Positions 50,200 to 56,863 of a stretch of DNA of 64,000 nucleotides are shown here, in pieces. The stretch spans positions 5,776,501 through 5,840,500 of the forward strand of contig NZ_JAZIFY010000001.1 in the NCBI RefSeq assembly GCF_036634195.1, given 5' to 3'. Under the pieces are notes generated by a model that saw only the letters and a list, made by a program, of their open reading frames with translations, made no database searches and had not been told where the DNA came from. A program made the position numbers and the translations under genes. Every line of letters begins with the position of its first letter. Position 1 is the stretch's first letter. Origin of the DNA: Streptomyces sp. P9-A4. GTDB taxonomy: Bacteria; Actinomycetota; Actinomycetes; Streptomycetales; Streptomycetaceae.

Positions 50200-52029
50200 A
50201 TGTCCGCTCCGACCACTGAGAACAGCACCACCGCGACCGCAGAGGAGCCTCCGGATACCGGCGCGCGCCACAAACTGACCGCCGTCACCGGGCTCGCCGC
50301 GCTCTCGCTCGACGCCATGGCCTCTGTGGCGTACGGCCCCGAGGCCATCGTCCTGGTCCTCACGGCGGCCGGCGCCCACGGGCTCGGCTTCACCCTGCCG
50401 GTCACGCTCGCCATCGCCGGGCTGCTCGCGGTCCTCGTCGCCTCGTACCGCCAGGTCATCGCGGCCTTCCCGGACGGCGGCGGTTCGTACGCCGTCGCCA
50501 AGGCGTACCTCGGGCGCCGGACCAGCCTGGTGGCCGCCGGCTCCCTGGTCCTGGACTACCTCCTGAACGTGGCCGTCGCCGTCACCGCCGGAGTCGCCGC
50601 CCTCACCTCCGCCTTCCCCGGCCTCTACGGGGACCGGCTCTGGATCTGCCTCGCCGTCCTCGTCCTGATCACCGGGGTGAACCTGCGGGGCATCGTCGAA
50701 TCGGCCCGCGTCTTCATCGTCCCGACCGCCGTGTTCGTCGGAGCGATCCTCGCCATGGTGGCCGTCGGCCTCTTCCGCGACGCGCCCGTCTCCACCGAGA
50801 CCTCCGCCGGGCACGCCTCCGTACTCGCCGACAACGCCACCACCGTCGGCGCGCTCCTCCTCCTCAAGGCCTTCGCCTCAGGCTGCTCCGCCCTCACCGG
50901 CGTGGAGGCCATCGCCAACGCCGTCCCGTCCTTCCGCGCCCCGGCCGCCCGCCGGGCGATGCGGGCGGAGGTCGCGCTCGGCGCGCTGCTCGGCGTGATG
51001 CTGATCGGACTCTCCGTCCTGATCTCCCGCTTCGGGCTCCAGCCGGTCGAGGGCGTCACCGTCCTCGCCCAGCTCGCCGACGCCTCCTTCGGGCACAACG
51101 CGATCTTCTACGTCGTCCAGTTCGCCACCATGGTGCTGCTCGCGCTCTCCGCGAACACCTCCTTCGGCGGTCTGCCCGTGCTGCTGAAGCTGCTGGCCCG
51201 CGACAACTACGTGCCGCACGTCTTCGGCCTCAAGGCCGACCGCCAGGTGCACCGGCACGGCGTCATGTGGCTGGCCGTCGTCTCGGCAGGACTGCTCGTC
51301 CTCTCCGGCGGCGACACCAACACCCTCGTCCCGCTCTTCGCGATCGGCGTCTTCGTCGGCTTCACTCTCGCCCAGACCGGCATGGTCCTCCACTGGCGGG
51401 CCACCCGGCAGTGGGGCAAGGCCGTCCTCAACGGCCTCGGCGCGCTGCTCACCGGCGTCTCCGCGGTCGTCGTCACCGCGACCAAGTTCCACGACGGGGC
51501 CTGGCTGATCGTCGTCGCCCTGCCGCTTCTCGTCGTCCTCTTCGAGACCGTGCACCGGGCGTACGGGAGGATCGGAGAGCGCCTCGGCGTCGGCAGGATT
51601 CCGGAGCCCCCGCACCGCGAGCACTCCCTCGTCCTCGTTCCCGTCTCCTCCCTGACCCGGGTCACCAGCGAGGCCCTGACCGCCGCCGTCTCCCTCGGCG
51701 ACGAGGTCCGCGCGGTCACCGTCTGCCACCACGACCCGGAGGACCGCGACCGGACCGAGGCCCTGGAACGCGACTGGGCCCTGTGGAACCCGGGCGTCCC
51801 CCTCGTCCGGCTCACCTCCGAGCGCCGCTCCCTCGGCCGGCCGATCAGCGCGTACGTACGGGAGCTGGCCGCCGCCCGTCCGGATCTCCGGGTCACGGTC
51901 CTCGTCCCGGAGGCCGAACCGGAGCGCCTGTGGCAGCGTGCGCTGCAGAACCAGCGGGGCGCGGTGGTCGCCCATGCGGTCCGGCGCGACACGAACGCGG
52001 TGGTGTGCAGGCTTCGCTTTCGGTGCTGA
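50200..52029 (+). CDS. APC-superfamily permease, KimA-like (second copy)
   Basis: A 609-residue permease, close to the length of B. subtilis KimA. TM1 has LAALSLDAMASVAYGPEAIV, the KimA-type signature; AAFPDGGGSYAVAKAYLGRR, AFASGCSALTGVEAIANAVP and FATMVLLALSANTSFGGLPV follow. The cytoplasmic tail from about 465 (HSLVLVPVSSLTRVTSEALT) resembles that of the paralogue at 30631 but is shorter. K+ uptake is the likely role. The ATG at 50200 follows GAGGGAG. A hexamer repeat starts 21 bp after the stop, and a DUF4118 protein gene follows. Confidence 0.83.
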   Translation: MSAPTTENSTTATAEEPPDTGARHKLTAVTGLAALSLDAMASVAYGPEAIVLVLTAAGAHGLGFTLPVTLAIAGLLAVLVASYRQVIAAFPDGGGSYAVAKAYLGRRTSLVAAGSLVLDYLLNVAVAVTAGVAALTSAFPGLYGDRLWICLAVLVLITGVNLRGIVESARVFIVPTAVFVGAILAMVAVGLFRDAPVSTETSAGHASVLADNATTVGALLLLKAFASGCSALTGVEAIANAVPSFRAPAARRAMRAEVALGALLGVMLIGLSVLISRFGLQPVEGVTVLAQLADASFGHNAIFYVVQFATMVLLALSANTSFGGLPVLLKLLARDNYVPHVFGLKADRQVHRHGVMWLAVVSAGLLVLSGGDTNTLVPLFAIGVFVGFTLAQTGMVLHWRATRQWGKAVLNGLGALLTGVSAVVVTATKFHDGAWLIVVALPLLVVLFETVHRAYGRIGERLGVGRIPEPPHREHSLVLVPVSSLTRVTSEALTAAVSLGDEVRAVTVCHHDPEDRDRTEALERDWALWNPGVPLVRLTSERRSLGRPISAYVRELAAARPDLRVTVLVPEAEPERLWQRALQNQRGAVVAHAVRRDTNAVVCRLRFRC

Positions 52030-52050
52030 TGGTCGGGGTGGTGGGGTCCG

Positions 52051-52109
52051 CTGGTGCTGGTGCTGGTGCTGGTGCTGGTGCTGGTGCTGGTGCTGGTGCT
52101 GGTGCTGGT
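52051..52109. repeat. Hexanucleotide microsatellite (CTGGTG)n
   Basis: Nearly ten perfect copies of CTGGTG lie 21 bp after the stop codon of the KimA-like gene. In other frames this reads as Val-Leu or His-Gln runs; none belongs to a supported gene. Prone to slippage. Confidence 0.95.
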
Positions 52110-52188
52110 ACGGGTACGGCTGCTGCTGACTGGCCGGGCTCGTCGGATCCCTCTTCCCGGTGGGGCTCATCAGGGATTCGTCAAAGAG

Positions 52189-52228
52189 GCCTCCGTCCGG
52201 TGCCTCCCGTGTCGTACCGGACGGAGGC
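52189..52228 (+). terminator. Hairpin between the KimA-like and DUF4118 genes
   Basis: GCCTCCGTCCGGT (52189-52201) and ACCGGACGGAGGC (52216-52228) form a perfect 13-bp stem with a 14-nt loop, 43 bp before the DUF4118 start. It is a terminator or attenuator. Confidence 0.75.
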
Positions 52229-52270
52229 TGGAGTCAAGGAGGGTTGCCGCCCGGTCCTGTGAGGTGGGTC

Positions 52271-53026
52271 ATGAGGTTCTCCGTCCGCGACACGGTTGCG
52301 ATCGTCGCCGGTGCCCTCGTCCCGTTCGCGACGGCCGCGGCCCTGTTGCCCCTGCGCGCGAGCGTCACGCACACGAACCTCGCGCTGCTGCTCGTGGTCG
52401 TCGTCGTGGCCGTGTCGGCGCTCGGCAACCGGCTTGCCGGAGCCCTCGCCGCCGTCTCGGCGGCCGTGTGGTTCGACTTCTTCCACACCGAGCCCTACCA
52501 GAGCTTCCACATCCAGGACCGGGCCGATGCCGAGACCGCCGTCCTGCTCCTGGTCGTCGGCCTGATCGTGTCCCAGCTGGCCGCTCGCGGCCGGACCCTG
52601 AAGCGGGTCGCGGTCATGGACGCCTCCCACCTGGAGCGCCTGCACGGCACGACCCGCGTGGCCCGGGCCAGTACGTCCTCCGACGACGTGGTCCAGCAGG
52701 TCCGGCAGGAGCTGACCGAGGCGCTGGAACTGCGGGCGTGTCGTTTCGAGTACGGCGTGCTCACCGGGCGTCCGCCGCGGCTGGAGGCGGACGGGAGCGT
52801 GACGGTGCCCGGCTGGATCTGGGACCTGGAGCGGCAGGGCTGGCCGGACGGCGAGATCGAGCTGCGCGCCGTCGTCCACGGGCGGTATCAGGGCCGCTTC
52901 ATGCTGACGCCCGCGGCGGGCGCCGTACCGCCGCCGCTGGAGTCGCGCCTCGTCGCCGTCGATCTGGCGGCGCAGGCCGCCGCCGCGCTGGACGACGACG
53001 TGGTCAGCGCAGACCGGAGACCGTGA
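52271..53026 (+). CDS. DUF4118 membrane protein (KdpD-type transmembrane module without kinase)
   Basis: A 251-residue protein. The first 110 residues are the four-helix DUF4118 module found in KdpD: VAIVAGALVPFATAAALLPL, LALLLVVVVVAVSALGNRLA, AVSAAVWFDFFHTEPYQSFH and AVLLLVVGLIVSQLAARGRT. The rest is soluble (VVQQVRQELTEALELRACRF), GAF-like, with no histidine kinase core. It may sense the same signal as KdpD without phosphotransfer, or bind a partner. The ATG at 52271 follows GAGGTGGG. It overlaps the convergent neighbour by 23 bp. Confidence 0.82.
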   Translation: MRFSVRDTVAIVAGALVPFATAAALLPLRASVTHTNLALLLVVVVVAVSALGNRLAGALAAVSAAVWFDFFHTEPYQSFHIQDRADAETAVLLLVVGLIVSQLAARGRTLKRVAVMDASHLERLHGTTRVARASTSSDDVVQQVRQELTEALELRACRFEYGVLTGRPPRLEADGSVTVPGWIWDLERQGWPDGEIELRAVVHGRYQGRFMLTPAAGAVPPPLESRLVAVDLAAQAAAALDDDVVSADRRP

Positions 53027-53555
53027 ACACCGAGCGGGCCGTGTCCCCTTCGATCCGACGGGCGAGCCGGTCGAGGTCGTCGGACCCGGTCGGCAGGGTG
53101 CTGTTGGCGGCGGAGAACCGCGCGTCGGCTTCCAGAAGGAGCCAGAGGGACGGGTTCGCGAGGAGGACCCGGAGTTCGACCCGGGCCCGGCCGCCGGCCA
53201 TGTCGACCAGGTCGACGCACTGTTCGATCCCGGTGGGCCAGCGGAGGGCGGCGAGCCGGTCGGTACGTACGGTCCGCCGGGCCCACAAGGTCCGGACGGT
53301 GATCAGGCCCGGTGCGGCGGAGACCCTGGCGGGCAGCAGGACCACGAAGAGCGTGACGGACAGGGCGATCCAGCGCAGTGTGCTCGGCAGCGTCAGGCCG
53401 TCGCCCCCGGCGTCCACGGTCAGCGACAGGACGAGCAGCAGCCCGGCGCAACCGGCGGCGGTCCGCGCCTCGCCGGCCCACCGGGCGTCGTGGACGGCGC
53501 GGTGCGCGGGGTCGGACGGCGGGACGGAGCGCGGCTCCGAGGCTCGTGGGTCCAT
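53004..53555 (-). CDS. Two-TM membrane protein of unknown function
   Basis: A 183-residue protein. The charged N-terminus is followed by two hydrophobic helices (TAAGCAGLLLVLSLTVDAGG and LRWIALSVTLFVVLLPARVS, about 33-80) and a beta-rich soluble part, GLITVRTLWARRTVRTDRLA, ARVELRVLLANPSLWLLLEA. The pattern resembles PH-like membrane proteins, but no family is certain. No clear ribosome site precedes the ATG at 53555. Its end overlaps the convergent DUF4118 gene by 23 bp. Confidence 0.65.
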   Translation of the reverse strand: MDPRASEPRSVPPSDPAHRAVHDARWAGEARTAAGCAGLLLVLSLTVDAGGDGLTLPSTLRWIALSVTLFVVLLPARVSAAPGLITVRTLWARRTVRTDRLAALRWPTGIEQCVDLVDMAGGRARVELRVLLANPSLWLLLEADARFSAANSTLPTGSDDLDRLARRIEGDTARSVFTVSGLR

Positions 53556-53609
53556 GGCACGGACGCTAGAACCGCGGGCGGCCGGTGCCGGTCCGCCTTG
53601 ACGGGGTCC

Positions 53610-54389
53610 CTATGCGGCCTCGGCCAACTTTGACGCCTGGCTGACGGGTCCGGCCACATGATGGACGTACTCGTGGGCAAGCCGGAAGCCCGCCGTCCAG
53701 GCGAGGAGCCGGCTGGGGCGGTCGTCGCGGGAACAGGTCCAGCTGGCGCGGTGTCCGCGTGTCGCGATGTCCGAGGTCAGTCCGGTGAGGCAGGCCAGGG
53801 CGAGGTGGTCGCGGCGCTCGTCGGGGGCGGTGACGCAGGCGACGTCCTCGTAGCGGTTGCCGAGGAAGCGGGTGCAGGCCACGGCGAGCACACGGTTCCG
53901 GCGGAAGGCGGCCCAGGCCAGTCCGGACGCCGAGAGGGCGGCGGGGCCGCCCCAGGTGTCGTGGATCCGGGCCGTGGACGGGTCGAGCGCGGCGAGCGCG
54001 GGGGCGTCCGCGAGGGAGAGACGGCGCACGGTCACCCCACGGGGTACGCGGGGAGTGACCGCGGCGGCGCTGTGGACGTAGAGCATCCGCTCCCACGGGT
54101 GGAGGTGGTCGAAGGCCGCGCCGAGCACGGGCACGAAGCGGCCCGGGGATTCGACGTGGTGCCCGGCGAGCGGGGCGAGCTGGTCCGGTGACACGGCGCT
54201 GGGGTCGCCGGCCAGGAGGGCGTGTCCGCCGCACGTCACGGCCACCACGCGCGGCTCCTTGACGCGGTCGGTCCACCACCGGCCGTGGCCGGTGGTGAGG
54301 ACGTGCTCGGCGAGGGCCCCGGTGCCGGGCGCGCCGGAGAGGAACACGCGGGCGGGGGCGGGGGGTTGGTGGGACGCGTGGGGGATCAC
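53610..54389 (-). CDS. GNAT-family N-acetyltransferase
   Basis: A 259-residue protein whose C-terminal half has the GNAT fold: VTVRRLSLADAPALAALDPS, GLAWAAFRRNRVLAVACTRF, YEDVACVTAPDERRDHLALA (motif A region, acetyl-CoA pyrophosphate loop weak) and LLAWTAGFRLAHEYVHHVAG. The N-terminal half is a less conserved domain with VKEPRVVAVTCGGHALLAGD. The substrate is unknown. The GTG at 54389 follows AGGAGG at ideal distance and is preferred over an upstream Met. Confidence 0.8.
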   Translation of the reverse strand: MIPHASHQPPAPARVFLSGAPGTGALAEHVLTTGHGRWWTDRVKEPRVVAVTCGGHALLAGDPSAVSPDQLAPLAGHHVESPGRFVPVLGAAFDHLHPWERMLYVHSAAAVTPRVPRGVTVRRLSLADAPALAALDPSTARIHDTWGGPAALSASGLAWAAFRRNRVLAVACTRFLGNRYEDVACVTAPDERRDHLALACLTGLTSDIATRGHRASWTCSRDDRPSRLLAWTAGFRLAHEYVHHVAGPVSQASKLAEAA

Positions 54390-54488
54390 GGGGGCCTCCT
54401 GGCGCGGAAGGACGGCGGTGGATCGAGGCGGACGGGGGAGGTGGTTGGGGGGCATGGGACGGGCGGGGCCGGGCGGGGAAGACGGGCC

Positions 54489-54548
54489 GGGCGGGAAGGT
54501 GGGGACGGGCGGGAAGGTGGGGACGGGCGGGAAGGTGGGGACGGGCGG
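54489..54548. repeat. 18-bp tandem repeat, three copies
   Basis: Three exact copies of GGGCGGGAAGGTGGGGAC plus a partial fourth lie between the GNAT gene start and the terminator of the bL37-like gene. Confidence 0.9.
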
Positions 54549-54554
54549 AGGGGG

Positions 54555-54588
54555 ACGGGGCGGCCCGCCGTGGAGCGGGCCGCCCCGT
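54555..54588 (-). terminator. Hairpin terminator of the bL37-like gene
   Basis: ACGGGGCGGCCCG (54555-54567) and CGGGCCGCCCCGT (54576-54588), 13-bp perfect arms and an 8-nt loop, 3 bp after the small gene's stop on the minus strand. Confidence 0.85.
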
Positions 54589-54591
54589 GGG

Positions 54592-54669
54592 TCAGTGCTG
54601 GCCGGCCCTGCGGCCGTGGTTCGCCGCCTTCTTGCGGCGGGCCCTTTTCTTGCGTGCGCGCTTGGACAT
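54592..54669 (-). CDS. Ribosomal protein bL37-like, 25 aa
   Basis: A 25-residue, extremely basic protein: MSKRARKKRARRKKAANHGR followed by RAGQH. AGGAGG lies 7 bp before the ATG at 54669, and a strong terminator follows at once. The Lys/Arg composition and the AANHG motif match bL37, the short large-subunit protein first seen in mycobacterial ribosome structures (from memory). It is easily missed because of its length. Confidence 0.75.
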   Translation of the reverse strand: MSKRARKKRARRKKAANHGRRAGQH

Positions 54670-54717
54670 GTCGGGTGCCTCCTGCGGGCGTTCCGGTTCT
54701 TCAGGCGGTCCGGTGCC

Positions 54718-55533
54718 TCAGGAGCTCTGTCCGACGAGGAGGTCGGCGAGCTTGCTGAGGCGCTTGACCGTGCGCGTCTCGGAGGCGACGGCCGCAGGGG
54801 CGACGCGCCGATCGCGGTCGTAGTAGGCGCCGTTGACGATCTCGACGGCCGGGTCGCAGAGCCGTACGACGTGGGCGGCGCCCTCGGCCGGGGCGACCCC
54901 CTCGTGTGCGTAGAGGGGGAGGAGGCTGGTGGTGCAGATGCCGGGGTGGACGGAGACGGCCGTCACGCGCGGATCGGCGGCGAAGACGGTCAGGGCCAGC
55001 TGCGACTGGGCGTAGGCGGCGAGACGGGAGTAACGGCGGACCCGGTTCGGGTCGTTCCACTGGATGGAGCCGGTGCGGTGGAGCGCCGAGGAGACGTTGA
55101 CGACCCGGCCGCCGGGGTCGCTGGTCAGCGCGGGTTCGAGCAGGTGCGTGAGCAGGTAGTGGGCGAGGAAGTTGACCTGGAAGGCGATCTCGTTGCCGTC
55201 GGTCGTGACCGTGTGACGCTCCGGGGCGGCCATGCCGGCGTTGTTGACGAGCACGTCGAGCAGCGGGTGCTCGGCCAGGACCCGGGCGGCGAGGTGTTCG
55301 ACCTCCTCCAGGCGGGTGAAGTCCGCGCCGAACGCGCACAGCCGGGCGGCGTCGACCCCGGCGAGGGTGACGAGCCGGTCGGTGGCGGCGAGCGCCTCCT
55401 CGGCGGTCCGGCCGTGGACGAGGACGGTGGCGCCGCGCTCGGCGAGCAGCCGGGCGGTCTGGTGACCGATGCCGGAGGTGGCGCCGGTCACCAGGACGGT
55501 GCGGGAGGAGAGGTCGGATACGGACACGGGCAT
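54718..55533 (-). CDS. SDR-family oxidoreductase-like protein lacking the catalytic Lys
   Basis: A 271-residue Rossmann protein. The NAD(P) site is VLVTGATSGIGHQTARLLAE, with HGR after strand 2 suggesting NADPH, DVLVNNAGMAAPER and RVVNVSSALHRTG. The active site reads AYAQSQLAL: the Tyr is present, but the Lys of YxxxK is Gln (CAG in the DNA). Related proteins normally have YGQSK. Activity may therefore be altered or lost. Two GTACCCG(A/G)GTAC sites lie 38-72 bp upstream of the ATG. The bL37-like gene follows 48 bp downstream. Confidence 0.85.
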   Translation of the reverse strand: MPVSVSDLSSRTVLVTGATSGIGHQTARLLAERGATVLVHGRTAEEALAATDRLVTLAGVDAARLCAFGADFTRLEEVEHLAARVLAEHPLLDVLVNNAGMAAPERHTVTTDGNEIAFQVNFLAHYLLTHLLEPALTSDPGGRVVNVSSALHRTGSIQWNDPNRVRRYSRLAAYAQSQLALTVFAADPRVTAVSVHPGICTTSLLPLYAHEGVAPAEGAAHVVRLCDPAVEIVNGAYYDRDRRVAPAAVASETRTVKRLSKLADLLVGQSS

Positions 55534-55570
55534 GACTGGTCAATCCCTCAAGGGTGATGGGTGATTTCGG

Positions 55571-55605
55571 GTACCCGAGTACTCCGGTGCTCGGTACCCG
55601 GGTAC
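55571..55605. promoter_or_regulatory. Paired 12-bp operator-like repeats GTACCCG(A/G)GTAC
   Basis: GTACCCGAGTAC (55571-55582) and the perfect palindrome GTACCCGGGTAC (55594-55605) are spaced 23 bp start to start, about two helical turns, just upstream of the SDR gene. No regulator gene is adjacent. The rest of 55534-55825 holds no supported gene. Confidence 0.5.
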
Positions 55606-55825
55606 GAGGACGGGGCGTCGGACAGTGATGTCACGACGCCCCGTGGCAGCGCCGGAGACGGTCAGCGGCGGGCTGCGGTCTCCGGACAGCGGGGCTCACG
55701 ACGGGACGCCCGATGAGGCGGCCGGTCGAGCAGGAGCCATGCGCTGTTCATGTGCTCCATCGAACCCGAGCGGCGGGGGAGGAACAAGGCCGACGGGCTT
55801 TCCCTGACGCCTCCCTGATGGGATG

Positions 55826-55984
55826 TCACCCCGGACCGGGGGCGGCCGGGACGATCAGGTCGATCAGCTTGACGCCGAGGAAGGGCAGGACGAGGCCGCC
55901 GAGTCCGTACACCGTGAGATCGCGGCGCAGCAGGTCGTGCGCGGACGCCGGCCGGTAACGGACGCCCCGCGGGGCGAGCGGGAT
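55826..55984 (-). pseudogene. kdpB: C-terminal remnant of KdpB (K+-transporting ATPase subunit B)
   Basis: The last 52 codons of a minus-strand gene read [40 protein letters not shown] and [10 protein letters not shown]. This matches the KdpB end (in E. coli a similar LRRNLWIYGLGGL...GIKVIDLL). Upstream of 55985 the homology stops abruptly and IS-type sequence begins, so the first 92% of the gene is gone. No kdpA or kdpC is present. Confidence 0.75.
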
Positions 55985-56126
55985 CTTCGTGATGCTGTCG
56001 ACCGCTTGGGCACCTCCATCCGGGACGTTGAACAGAGCTTGCCGCCAGGCTGCGGCGTTGTCAGTTCCCGCCGCTGTCGTTCGCGCGTTCACGCGACTGA
56101 GCCTTGCTGTGATCGTTCGTACGGAC

Positions 56127-56460
56127 ATGGAGCGGGGTGATCTGACGGATGCCGAGTGGGAACGACTACGGCCGTTCCTGCCGGCCAGCAACGGCCGGTG
56201 CGGCAGGTGGCGTGATCACCGACAGGTGATCGACGGGATGCTGCACCGGATACGGACCGGCATTCACTGGCGTGACCTGCCTGAACGGTTCGGCCCGTGG
56301 AAAACCGTCTACGAGCGCCACCGGCTGTGGTCCGCCGACGGGACGTGGGAGCGTCTGCTCCAGCAGGTCCAGGCCGTAGCCGTCGCGGCGGGTGAGATTG
56401 ACTGGGACATCTCGGTGGACTCCACCGTCGTCCGCGCGCATCAGCACGCGGCGGGGCGGG
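56127..56460 (+). pseudogene. IS5-family transposase, truncated
   Basis: ATG at 56127. [60 protein letters not shown] and GEIDWDISVDSTVVRAHQHA are the N-terminal part (DUF4096 plus the first catalytic Asp in VDST) of IS5-type transposases. After AAG at about 56460 the similarity ends and an unrelated minus-strand gene begins. The element is a remnant. The 55985-56126 stretch is probably its left flank. Confidence 0.85.
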
Positions 56461-56628
56461 ATCCTCCGCGACGAGCTGTTGCAAGATCGCACGAGCGTCG
56501 GCGACGCGCTGCAGGTTCGCCTCCACCGCGTCCTGGCGCCGACTGATCTCGGCGGACTCCTTGTCCAGGACCTCCGCCTCGGCGCGCAGAGCGCGCTCCT
56601 TCCGGTCGAGCGGCTCGAACTCGGACAC
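56461..56628 (-). pseudogene. Coiled-coil protein fragment cut by the IS remnant
   Basis: GTG at 56628 with GGGAGG 7 bp upstream opens a frame encoding SEFEPLDRKERALRAEAEVL, DKESAEISRRQDAVEANLQR and VADARAILQQLVAEDP, a charged heptad-like helix. After about 56 codons it runs into the antisense of the transposase remnant and loses coding character, though it stays open to 56089. The original protein is not recognised. Confidence 0.5.
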
Positions 56629-56814
56629 TCCGACCGCCTCCCGCTCTCTTCAGTCCAGCCGTGCTCCACCGGAGAGCGGTACTGATTCCCGCGATGAGCA
56701 CAGCAGGGTTTCGACGAGCCCGTGCCAGCGCAGGGGCGGGGGTGTGTACAACCGAGTTCCTTCACGTCGTTCTCGGATGGGCGGGCCAGGGGAGCAGACG
56801 GGGAGCAGAAGCGG

Positions 56815-56849
56815 GTACGCCCCCGGGGAGCGGACTCCCAGGGGCGTAC
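56815..56849 (-). terminator. Hairpin terminator of the ABC exporter operon
   Basis: GTACGCCCC (56815-56823) pairs with GGGGCGTAC (56841-56849); a 9-bp stem 15 bp beyond the stop of the downstream ABC gene. Confidence 0.6.
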
Positions 56850-56863
56850 GCCGTGCCGAAGAC

